From contig JBBELK010000559.1 in NCBI GenBank assembly GCA_037783545.1, positions 1 to 64,000 on the forward strand: a stretch of DNA of 64,000 nucleotides, written 5' to 3'. Every line of letters begins with the position of its first letter. Positions within the stretch are counted from its first letter, which is position 1. The translations under genes and the position numbers were made by a program. The notes beneath the pieces are model-generated. The model was not told the origin of the DNA. It ran no database searches and saw only the letters and a list, made by a program, of their open reading frames with translations. Source of the DNA: Henricia sp. BOLD:AAB3569. Its lineage: Eukaryota; Echinodermata; Asteroidea; Spinulosida; Echinasteridae. Shown one piece after another: positions 62,701-64,000 of this stretch.

Positions 62701-63915
62701 CAAACCCTAATTAACATTCAGTCTCATCCGACGAAGCTAAATCATTCTCTTATAATATTGTTGTTATTCAGAATTTGAATGCTGCAGTGACGTCAGTAGC
62801 AGCCATGCGCCAAGCCGCGGCACTCGCTGAGAAAAACCAGATTGAAAATGCTCGACTTCATCTGTAAGTAGACTTGAGCAGGGCCAAATTGTATGAAACC
62901 TGTAAGCACCCATTTACTGCTTAAGGATAGAGTATATGATTGGTAAACTGTTATAGTCCACCCGTGACTAAAAAGGTGTACATGTTGATAAAACTACCTT
63001 GTAGAAATTTCAGCCACATAGATGCAGTAATACTGCAGAAAACCATCTGCAGACAAAAAAAAAATAAACCTTTAGTCAGCAATTTCTCCCACAAAGGTAA
63101 TATTTTACACGGGAAAGAAAAATCACGTGGTGTTTGTTACCATTGATATCGACCGTCGGGTTTTTCCTGTCAAATCATAAGTAAAATTTTTGATAACTCT
63201 AAATGATGTACTGGAGTCTTAAGCAGTGCTCCTTTCATTTCATAAAATGCATTCTCCGTTTTAGAGCTAACGAGACTCCATATTTTTTTATTTTTTTTTC
63301 CATTGCAAATTGAGAAATATATTCCACAAGAAACCAACTGTCCGCTGTAGAAATAGCCCAGTCAGCTGCAGGCAAGGGTCTTCTAGCTGTGACAGTAACA
63401 GGGGATTGTATTGGAAAGTATTGACACAGACATTAAATAAAGCAGACGCTGAACATGGATGAACAAAACGAACGAAGGCAATGCATGCGCATTCCATTCC
63501 TGTGCTCTGTAGAACACCAGGCTTTATCAAATGGCTCACGCTTGAGCTAATTTTCGTGCTGTGCTTAATGCAAAATATCTGCTTAAGCATAAAACTGAAT
63601 GATATTGGACCCAGGTTGAATCACAGCCGTCTTTCTGGCAGACGAAACAAACATTGTTCTCTGGTCTACATGAGCCCAAATGTAAAAGTCTTCAGCATTT
63701 TTGTTTTTAGTCATTCAAGAAAAAGTTTACATTTTAATAAATAAAGTGTGGACGTTATCTTTTTGATTTTCTATTATACAATATGTGATGCATTTCTGTC
63801 CAGGTACTCCCATGGCCGTTATCTGACCAGAGCAGCTCACACCGATGATCAACGTGAATCGGCCAGCAACTACTTGGGAGTCGCTATGGACTTTGACAAC
63901 ATGCTGCAGCAAAGG
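17601..63915 (+). CDS. cpras1-like: Circularly permuted Ras protein gene with zinc finger and vWA/Sec23-like region (3' partial)
   Basis: Seventeen exons (17601-17771, 19712-19774, 22942-23064, 24777-24959, 26455-26623, 30909-31143, 36365-36448, 36978-37026, 44076-44238, 54202-54271, 56161-56364, 56739-56928, 57953-58204, 59764-59886, 62107-62202, 62772-62863, 63804-63915) join in phase to 2,379 nt, 793 codons, with no stop. The Ras motifs are permuted: G3 DTAGQ (65-69), G4 NKSD (124-127), G5 ETSAK (152-156), then G1 GAGGVGKS (185-192) and G2 YDPTIEDSY (207-215). The Ras Gly12, Gln61, Lys16 and Thr35 equivalents (Gly187, Gln69, Lys191, Thr210) are kept. Next come a basic/Ala-Pro linker, a CxxC (314, 317)...CxxC (343, 346) zinc finger, and a vWA/Sec23-trunk-like domain with DISGS (398-402), Thr520 and CTDG (544-547). 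The family is known as circularly permutated Ras proteins; its cell role is poorly known. The gene continues past the window. Confidence 0.92.
17774..17875. repeat. Fragment of the 16123-16279 MITE family
   Basis: 'ctatccaatagctgccat' ... 'ccttaaagacatgcatgg' ... 'ggctatttcatggagaccg' matches the MITE in order. It begins at the donor site of CpRas exon 1. Confidence 0.5.
18400..19386. mobile_element. GC-rich DNA transposon-like element with TTA target duplication
   Basis: Terminal inverted repeats of about 37 bp begin tgctacgtttacaccatg and end catggtgtaaacgtagca. The direct repeat TTA flanks it at 18397-18399 and 19387-19389, as in PIF/Harbinger elements. The interior is strongly GC-rich, unlike its surroundings. 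Several overlapping open frames of 70-135 codons exist on both strands, but none resembles a transposase. Confidence 0.7.
19387..19711. other. Intron 1 end, 'gcaact'-rich
   Basis: Irregular repeats of 'ggcaactg' and 'gcaact' at 19418-19590, then AT-rich sequence up to the exon 2 acceptor. Confidence 0.4.
19712..19774 (+). CDS. cpras1-like: CpRas exon 2 (Switch II / G3), first of 21 tandem copies
   Basis: The 63-nt exon encodes [20 protein letters not shown] plus Q with acceptor 'gtcttccag' and donor 'gttaga', phase 0 at both ends. It joins exon 1 (DDGK) and exon 3 (YVRTGD) exactly as Ras residues around 55-70 would. Which of the near-identical copies is used cannot be told from sequence. Confidence 0.85.
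19775..22632 (+). repeat. Tandem array of whole exon 2 with both splice sites (20 further copies)
   Basis: The unit is about 141-142 bp: the 63-nt exon plus 'gttagactgaacatacg', a G-rich 'ggtgggggcgctggggg' tract and 'gtcatcttccag'. Exon copies start at 19854, 19995, 20138, 20280, 20421, 20563, 20705, 20848, 20990, 21132, 21266, 21409, 21552, 21694, 21836, 21978, 22120, 22275, 22417 and 22559. Those at 20138, 20848, 21266 and 21409 have 'cctg' in place of 'ccag', so the acceptor AG is lost. The last copy is mutated (atactacag for atacggcag). ATG/ATA alternate at one codon (Met/Ile); the CTA/CTG change is silent. Confidence 0.95.
22633..22725 (+). repeat. Poly-G tracts
   Basis: Two nearly pure G runs at about 22648-22670 and 22697-22714 end the exon 2 array. 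They look like expanded remnants of the unit's G-rich half. Confidence 0.7.
22942..23064 (+). CDS. cpras1-like: CpRas exon 3
   Basis: The acceptor is 'cccatacag' and the donor 'gtaagt', phase 0-0, 41 codons. It reads [19 protein letters not shown] then [15 protein letters not shown], the Ras region after Switch II (compare [21 protein letters not shown]). Confidence 0.92.
23210..24525 (+). repeat. Minisatellite, unit 56-60 bp
   Basis: About 23 copies of a unit built from 'ctgaactgccattgcacg', 'ttcatgctactgggtgttg' and 'aatacatag(ttag)tatcaaa'. A TTAG insertion/deletion and G/A changes define subtypes. It lies in intron 3. Confidence 0.95.
24576..24708. mobile_element. MITE, near-palindromic
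   Basis: 'agacacagactcgtcagc' at the left end and 'gctgacgagtctgtgtct' at the right end, with inner 'gcagctccatg' / 'catttgctatggagctgc'. The element is 133 bp. Confidence 0.75.
24777..24959 (+). CDS. cpras1-like: CpRas exon 4 (G4 and G5 motifs)
   Basis: The acceptor is 'attcctccttag' and the donor 'gtacgt', phase 0-0, 61 codons. It begins [12 protein letters not shown] (G4), includes [13 protein letters not shown] (G5) and ends [10 protein letters not shown]. In normal Ras this would be the C-terminal half; here it runs straight on to the P-loop exon. Confidence 0.93.
25220..26050. mobile_element. 0.83-kb inverted-terminal-repeat element
   Basis: Ends 'tcaatagaccagttgcatg' and the inverse of 'gcgtgatagtt'-type sequence ('cacgcaacgggtctattga'), with subterminal 'gtcctgcctt' / 'aaggcaggac'. 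The interior holds repeated 'cgatttcaagtcaaacaatacg'-type segments. No transposase was seen. Confidence 0.6.
26232..26364. mobile_element. MITE, 'ttatgcgcacgcatc' family, copy 2
   Basis: 'gttatgcgcatgcatg' ... 'aacttggtttagg' ... 'accaaaccaaattt' ... 'gtgtgcacataac' is diverged from the copy at 8294-8421. Confidence 0.55.
26455..26623 (+). CDS. cpras1-like: CpRas exon 5 (P-loop G1 and Switch I G2)
   Basis: The acceptor is 'gtttcccccag' and the donor 'gtaagg', phase 0 to 1. It reads [16 protein letters not shown], then [18 protein letters not shown]-loop and effector segments are identical to Ras ([17 protein letters not shown]). The permuted domain ends here at the equivalent of Ras beta-2. 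Confidence 0.94.
26624..30560 (+). repeat. Tandem array of the 3' part of exon 5 with its donor site
   Basis: Eighteen further copies of 'gacggattacgacccgacc' through the exon end and 'gtaagggcctcacattgc', spaced about 172 bp. They start inside the exon, so each has a donor but no normal acceptor. Between them a 20-bp unit, 'ggttgacagtcggccatgac', is itself tandemly repeated 1 to about 20 times. Blocks near 27.9-28.8, 28.8-29.5 and 29.5-30.3 kb form a higher-order repeat of about 908 bp. The array ends with a damaged copy near 30470-30560. Confidence 0.95.
30909..31143 (+). CDS. cpras1-like: CpRas exon 6 (linker and first zinc ligand)
   Basis: The acceptor is 'aacttttag' and the donor 'gtgagt', phase 1 to 2. 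It reads [18 protein letters not shown] (basic), an Ala/Pro-rich [15 protein letters not shown], then [19 protein letters not shown] and DPIHC. The last Cys and the split Ser start the CSKC zinc motif. Confidence 0.9.
31166..31538 (+). repeat. Partial direct copy of exon 6 end, split by a MITE
   Basis: 31166-31197 repeats 'ctaacattgtcttgttgcc...ggcacctt' and 31492-31538 resumes 'ttggaggatgagcccacc' to 'cactgcag' with donor gtgagt at 31539. The interruption is the element at 31198-31491. Confidence 0.85.
31198..31491. mobile_element. GC-rich MITE inserted in the exon 6 copy
   Basis: Termini cccagtgcgcaagcc / ggcttgcgcactggg, with TT duplicated at both flanks (31196-31197, 31492-31493). The interior has many 'gccaccggcgg'-like palindromes. 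Confidence 0.8.
31573..31681 (-). repeat. Inverted copy of the exon 6 end and donor
   Basis: The reverse complement of the exon 6 3' end and its intron start ('gtgcactcacctgcagtg'-type sequence, 'gggtctcctgtcaccacgg') faces the direct copy, forming a hairpin-capable pair. Confidence 0.85.
31683..34055 (+). repeat. Minisatellite, unit about 64-65 bp
   Basis: About 36 copies of 'aagtgtgtttaagtacatg', 'tacgttacacaacacactgg' and 'accagcggctttacatccc'. Variants carry 'cctagcttcgtgc' or 'ccttggatggtgc' inserts and a shortened 'gtgtgtacatg' form. It lies in intron 6. Confidence 0.95.
34318..34540 (+). mobile_element. tRNA-derived SINE
   Basis: A-box-like 'gtggccgagtggtttgcg', then 'tttgagcaagtcactgaacc' shared with 16683-16850, ending in a TTAAA/ATAAT-rich tail near 34560. 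Confidence 0.5.
34757..35028. mobile_element. Inverted-repeat element, 'cccggatcctgataggg' family
   Basis: Left 'ccccggatcctgataggga' and right 'tccctatcaggatccgggg' are inverted repeats with further matching inward (caaaatgagtcaag / gcttagctgatttttg). It ends where the exon 7 array begins. Confidence 0.65.
35022..36364 (+). repeat. Exact 141-bp tandem array of the 5' part of exon 7 with its acceptor
   Basis: Ten copies including the real exon, with acceptors giving exon starts at 35096 and then every 141 bp (35237, 35378, 35519, 35660, 35801, 35942, 36083, 36224, 36365). Each copy has 'tctctctctaatccag' then exon sequence up to 'ctgaaccca'. Only the last copy continues into 'accaggaaatggaaatg' and the donor. 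The other nine therefore have an acceptor but no donor. Confidence 0.97.
36365..36448 (+). CDS. cpras1-like: CpRas exon 7 (zinc finger, CSKC)
   Basis: One base completes Ser, giving [16 protein letters not shown] across the junction. It ends PTRKWK plus TG, which exon 8 completes to Cys. Donor 'gtatgt'. Phase 2 in, 2 out. Confidence 0.9.
36699..36740. repeat. GGCA/GGCC microsatellite palindrome
   Basis: 'ggcaggcaggcaggccgg' continues as 'ccggccggcaggcaggc', a short tetranucleotide tract with a palindromic GGCC centre. Confidence 0.6.
36978..37026 (+). CDS. cpras1-like: CpRas exon 8 (zinc finger, CEFC)
   Basis: The acceptor is 'ccattccag'. It begins [17 protein letters not shown] and ends phase 0 at donor 'gtatgt'. 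With exon 7 it completes a C-x2-C-x25-C-x2-C finger with WKC before the last pair, as in Sec23/Sec24 zinc fingers. Confidence 0.85.
37060..37610 (+). repeat. Three copies of a 180-bp intron unit with exon 8-like tip
   Basis: The repeated unit runs 'gtgtgtttcatgtagagata' to 'ccggtaggtacgccatgatg'. Two junctions carry 'acatggaggaggta', echoing the exon 8 end 'gaggaggaggta' at the start of intron 8. Confidence 0.8.
37611..38239. other. Unassigned single-copy stretch in intron 8
   Basis: A minus-strand open frame of 94 codons (37916-37632) and a plus-strand one at 37940-38149 look mildly protein-like but match no family I recognise. No splice structure supports either. Confidence 0.3.
38240..43470 (+). 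repeat. Large minisatellite, unit about 72-75 bp
   Basis: Roughly 66 copies of 'ggctttaatatggaattag', 'tcataatcagcatacacaa' and 'tgtacatgtatatcactgc', with 'atgtttctccatcaagg' ending the unit. Variants: ggaatta/gagatta, cactg/caccg, and 'aaggag', 'aagggag' or 'aagggg' junctions. It is interrupted by a MITE at 41062-41495. Confidence 0.97.
41062..41495. mobile_element. 434-bp MITE inside the 73-bp minisatellite
   Basis: Termini gggtctgtccacagtaatgg / ccattaccgtggacagaccc, flanked by ATAT at 41058-41061 and 41496-41499, which restores the satellite unit exactly. An internal hairpin (cctattacgcatgtaac / gttacatgcgtaatagg) lies at about 41244-41315. Confidence 0.9.
43674..43965 (+). repeat. 11-12-bp tandem repeats
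   Basis: About 19 copies of 'tgtagtgtgca' (some 'tgtagtgtaca') and then about six of 'gtggtacatgca'. Confidence 0.9.
44076..44238 (+). CDS. cpras1-like: CpRas exon 9 (vWA MIDAS motif)
   Basis: The acceptor is 'catctttag'. It reads [18 protein letters not shown], then [17 protein letters not shown], ending SSLQ plus one base. Donor 'gtgagt'. DISGS supplies the Asp-x-Ser-x-Ser metal-binding triad of vWA domains. Confidence 0.93.
44716..44845. mobile_element. MITE in exon 9 copy, 'aggggcgttcgagatgct' family
   Basis: Termini aggggcgttcgagatgct / agcatctcgaacgcccct with AGT duplicated on both sides (44713-44715, 44846-44848). Confidence 0.85.
44968..45482. mobile_element. Longer member of the same MITE family in the next exon 9 copy
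   Basis: The same termini are at the same position in the exon copy, but the interior is about 500 bp. It includes 'acaccaacttacaccagag' shared with 53508-53812 and a unique AT-rich middle. The right flank is slightly eroded. Confidence 0.75.
45895..49975 (+). repeat. Satellite-like array, 32-bp unit, about 125 copies
   Basis: The unit is 'aatccaattcacgaacc' followed by 'taccgaaaccatttc'. Variants include aatcta, cgcacc and the 'aaccaacgcaaacc' or 'aaccaactcgaacc' forms, arranged in recurring multi-unit patterns. Confidence 0.97.
50190..50637 (-). repeat. Inverse-orientation array, 34-bp unit
   Basis: Repeats of 'gaattggattgaaatgg' plus 'tttcagttgcggttctc', the reverse complement of a diverged form of the 32-bp unit. 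About 13 copies. Confidence 0.9.
50642..51596. mobile_element. TTAA-flanked nested element, piggyBac-like non-autonomous
   Basis: Inverted ends acagctagaatccc / gggattctagctgt are bounded by TTAA at 50638-50641 and 51597-51600. Excising it with one TTAA restores 'ggtttaagttgg', a variant seen in the adjacent repeat. An internal plus-strand frame from 50978 reads [17 protein letters not shown], reminiscent of the N terminus of THAP zinc fingers (MPxxC...C). A second piece at 51392-51470 has [12 protein letters not shown]. The THAP reading is tentative. Confidence 0.7.
51600..52400 (-). repeat. Inverse-orientation repeats, continued, and mixed 'ccaattgaaaccatttcag' units
   Basis: About 12 irregular copies of 'gaattggattgaaatgg' with 'tttcagttggttctc', then after 52000 forward units of 'aataacagaccaattgaaac' and 'catttcagtaccaacattt'. 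Confidence 0.85.
52438..52549. mobile_element. Short MITE in the same exon 9 copy
   Basis: Ends ggctgcttttgagcgctcg and the inverse cgcgctcgaaagcagcc lie only 8 bp after the 6.8-kb element. The exon copy resumes as 'ttacagtgtgag'. Confidence 0.65.
53508..53812. mobile_element. Third member of the 'aggggcgttcgagatgct' MITE family
   Basis: Inserted at the same site in the last exon 9 copy as the ones at 44716 and 44968. It shares its interior with 44968-45482, so the group probably spread by array duplication rather than by repeated insertion. Confidence 0.75.
53979..54140. mobile_element. MITE with 'agcgggcctccca' termini
   Basis: 'aagcgggcctcccactgtgc' pairs with 'gcacattgggaggcccgctt', with inner 'gccacgaattt' / 'aaattcgtggc'. 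TA/TAA flanks. Confidence 0.75.
54202..54271 (+). CDS. cpras1-like: CpRas exon 10 (small)
   Basis: The acceptor is 'ggatggcag' and the donor 'gtaagg'. With flanking exons it reads [17 protein letters not shown] and [17 protein letters not shown], phases 1 in and 2 out. The '[10 protein letters not shown]' helix is where vWA domains have their first helix after the MIDAS loop. It is short, but phase and sequence both fit. Confidence 0.8.
54445..55915 (+). repeat. About 100-bp tandem repeat, interrupted
   Basis: About seven copies of 'cttctgacttcaactgtagc', 'cacaccttgcaatggtt' and 'gtggtgtacatgtatgtaaa'. It is split by the element at 54832-55682. Confidence 0.9.
54832..55682. mobile_element. 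pogo/Tigger-like (Tc1/mariner) non-autonomous element
   Basis: Termini cagtaaaatctcgttaagtc and the inverse gacttaacgaaattttactg, with repeated 'taactcgaaa' / 'ttacctcgaa' subterminal blocks and TA on each side (54830-54831, 55683-55684). Removing it restores the 100-bp repeat unit. No transposase frame is visible in its 851 bp. Confidence 0.85.
56161..56364 (+). CDS. cpras1-like: CpRas exon 11
   Basis: The acceptor is 'catcctaacag' and the donor 'gtgagt', phase 2-2. It reads [33 protein letters not shown] and [18 protein letters not shown], a vWA-like beta strand ([10 protein letters not shown]) and helix. Confidence 0.9.
56365..56640 (+). repeat. Two further partial copies of exon 11 with donor
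   Basis: After 'gtgagtgtcaaaatgtcat', the exon restarts at 'ggagacggctctcaacatc' near 56395 and ends with the same donor at 56519. A third, diverged copy starts near 56546 and decays after 'gacaagcggaacgatagg'. Confidence 0.9.
56739..56928 (+). CDS. cpras1-like: CpRas exon 12
   Basis: The acceptor is 'atactcag' and the donor 'gtaagt', phase 2 to 0. It reads [17 protein letters not shown] with the likely MIDAS threonine, then [17 protein letters not shown] with the fourth MIDAS-site aspartate (TDG). Confidence 0.92.
57069..57279. mobile_element. MITE with 'ggggccaatttcataaagc' termini
   Basis: 'ggggccaatttcataaagc' and the inverse 'gctttatgaaattggcccc', with inner 'tttgtttgctttataaaaatgg' / 'ttataaagcaaacaaatt' pairing. 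Confidence 0.85.
57309..57341 (+). repeat. (AGGCA)n microsatellite
   Basis: Six tandem 'aggca' units at 57311-57340. Confidence 0.85.
57651..57892. mobile_element. MITE with 'catacctgccaact' termini
   Basis: 'catacctgccaact' and 'agttggcaggtatg' are inverted, with subterminal 'agtccgatttt' / 'cagtccggtttt' related sequence. It ends just before exon 13. Confidence 0.75.
57953..58204 (+). CDS. cpras1-like: CpRas exon 13
   Basis: The acceptor is 'atctgtacag' and the donor 'gtaggt', phase 0-0, 84 codons. It reads [34 protein letters not shown] and [16 protein letters not shown], the last strand and helix of the vWA-like domain. Confidence 0.92.
58205..59395 (+). repeat. Seven further copies of the 3' half of exon 13 with donor
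   Basis: A unit of about 167-170 bp starts 'ggaacggt(c/t)aacatcct' after 'gtaaatagggaccattag', continues to the exon end and repeats the donor. Changes in the copies include a doubled 'catccagcgctg', 'tatagctactatcatgg' and gtaaag for gtaggt. The exon 13 copy is the least changed, and only it has the upstream acceptor half. Confidence 0.95.
59428..59540. repeat. Dispersed repeat shared with 62985-63150
   Basis: 'aaaactaccttgtagaaatt' then 'tcagcca...agatgcagtaa' and 'tggtgtttgt' occur in order at both places. Confidence 0.6.
59604..59668 (+). pseudogene. Partial upstream copy of exon 14 with acceptor
   Basis: 'ctgcctttag' then ACT GCC AAT GAG... matches exon 14 for about 22 codons (with Val for Ile), then diverges after 'gatctgacc'. 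The preceding 'tgttctgttttctgccttt' is also duplicated. It has no donor. Confidence 0.85.
59764..59886 (+). CDS. cpras1-like: CpRas exon 14
   Basis: Phase 0-0, 41 codons: [17 protein letters not shown], then [17 protein letters not shown], ending PFQ at donor 'gtatgt'. This looks like the beta-sandwich that follows the trunk in Sec23-like proteins. Confidence 0.9.
60170..61800. mobile_element. 1.6-kb inverted-repeat element carrying a 109-bp tandem array
   Basis: The left arm (60180-60340: 'gtcctacttttcatcctaaa', 'tgagatttaaaag') and right arm (61620-61800: 'ttaggatcaaaagtatga', 'ggttcagatttaaaag') are diverged inverted copies; another arm lies at 3880-4140. It sits in intron 14, and exons 14 and 15 join in phase without it. 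Confidence 0.6.
60373..61571 (+). repeat. 109-bp tandem array, 11 copies, exon-like sequence
   Basis: The exact 109-bp period is not a multiple of three. One frame per unit reads [20 protein letters not shown] and [15 protein letters not shown], protein-like, and the last unit continues IEKLLAA before a donor-like 'gtatgt'. No acceptor in a usable phase was found, so it is probably a captured exon fragment. Confidence 0.9.
62107..62202 (+). CDS. cpras1-like: CpRas exon 15
   Basis: The acceptor is at 'atcaatag' (an in-frame alternative two codons later at 'gtccag'), the donor 'gtacga'. It reads [18 protein letters not shown] then [14 protein letters not shown]. Phase 0-0. Confidence 0.88.
62481..62715. 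mobile_element. Inverted-repeat element with tRNA T-arm-like core
   Basis: Termini gttaattagggtttg and the inverse caaaccctaattaac, with inner 'acactatgaa' / 'cttcatagtgt' stems. On the minus strand 'gtgggttcgagtcccaccc' looks like a tRNA T arm (GGTTCGAGTCCC). Confidence 0.6.
62772..62863 (+). CDS. cpras1-like: CpRas exon 16
   Basis: The acceptor is 'gttattcag' and the donor 'gtaagt', phase 0 to 2. It reads [18 protein letters not shown] then [12 protein letters not shown], an alanine-rich helix, consistent with the helical region after the beta-sandwich. Confidence 0.9.
62985..63150. repeat. Dispersed repeat shared with 59428-59540
   Basis: Shares 'aaaactaccttgtagaaat' and later blocks with the copy in intron 13, with small rearrangements. 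Confidence 0.55.
63804..63915 (+). CDS. cpras1-like: CpRas exon 17 (last in window)
   Basis: The acceptor is 'tttctgtccag'. One base completes Leu, then [18 protein letters not shown] and [19 protein letters not shown]. Donor 'gtaggg', phase 0. At least one more exon must lie beyond 64000. Confidence 0.88.
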
Positions 63916-64000
63916 GTAGGGCCAGTTAGTATACTGTAAAAGCTGAAATATTCGCGGTGGTTTTATTTTCGCGCACCAGACAGTGCCCGCGAAAATAACA

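Noticed and set aside
63916..64000. Possible inverted element 'cgcgaaaataa' near the right edge
   Set aside because: 'ttattttcgcg' and 'cgcgaaaataa' pair, but the element is cut by the window end and cannot be judged.

Overview
This is a eukaryotic genomic window from an intron-rich, repeat-rich animal genome. Genes are split by GT-AG introns, and the sequence is full of MITEs, tRNA-derived SINEs and minisatellites. Scattered short motifs (taggccta, acatgtacatgta, a 'ggggccaatttcataaagc' MITE) suggest a marine invertebrate, perhaps a deuterostome such as an echinoderm, hemichordate or lancelet. That placement is an inference. No prokaryotic features (operons, RBS, CRISPR) are present.

Three protein-coding genes are supported. 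(1) 670-5613 (+): five spliced exons of a conserved protein of unknown function, with its 5' end not found. (2) 8555-11346 (-): a two-exon Rho/Rac-family small GTPase with all G motifs but no recognisable C-terminal CaaX box. (3) 17601-63915 (+), running off the right edge: 17 phase-consistent exons encoding 793 residues of a circularly permuted Ras protein (CpRas type). Its Ras motifs come in the order G3, G4, G5, G1, G2 and are followed by a CxxC...CxxC zinc finger and a von Willebrand A/Sec23-trunk-like domain with a DISGS MIDAS motif. Genes 2 and 3 are divergent and may share the 11.35-11.65 kb promoter region.

The most unusual feature is how the CpRas introns are built. At least eight of its exons, or exon halves with one splice site, have been tandemly amplified with flanking intron. 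A complete 63-nt, phase 0-0 exon carrying the Switch II/DTAGQ motif is present 21 times. The 3' part of the P-loop/Switch I exon is present 19 times. The 5' part of a zinc-finger exon is present 10 times with an exact 141-bp period. The MIDAS exon end occurs about 15 times, and other exon ends occur 2-8 times. Some copies carry later transposon insertions. One MIDAS-exon copy contains a 6.8-kb element that itself holds a 4-kb 32-bp satellite, its inverted counterpart and a nested TTAA-flanked element.

The rest is intronic or intergenic repeat: minisatellites with units of about 60, 64 and 73 bp, an 11-12-bp tract, a 1.2-kb near-perfect inverted repeat at 12.8-14.0 kb, a GC-rich TTA-flanked element at 18.4-19.4 kb, a pogo/Tigger-like element at 54.8-55.7 kb, a fragment of a non-LTR reverse transcriptase at 6.1-6.6 kb, and at least ten MITE-like inverted-repeat elements.
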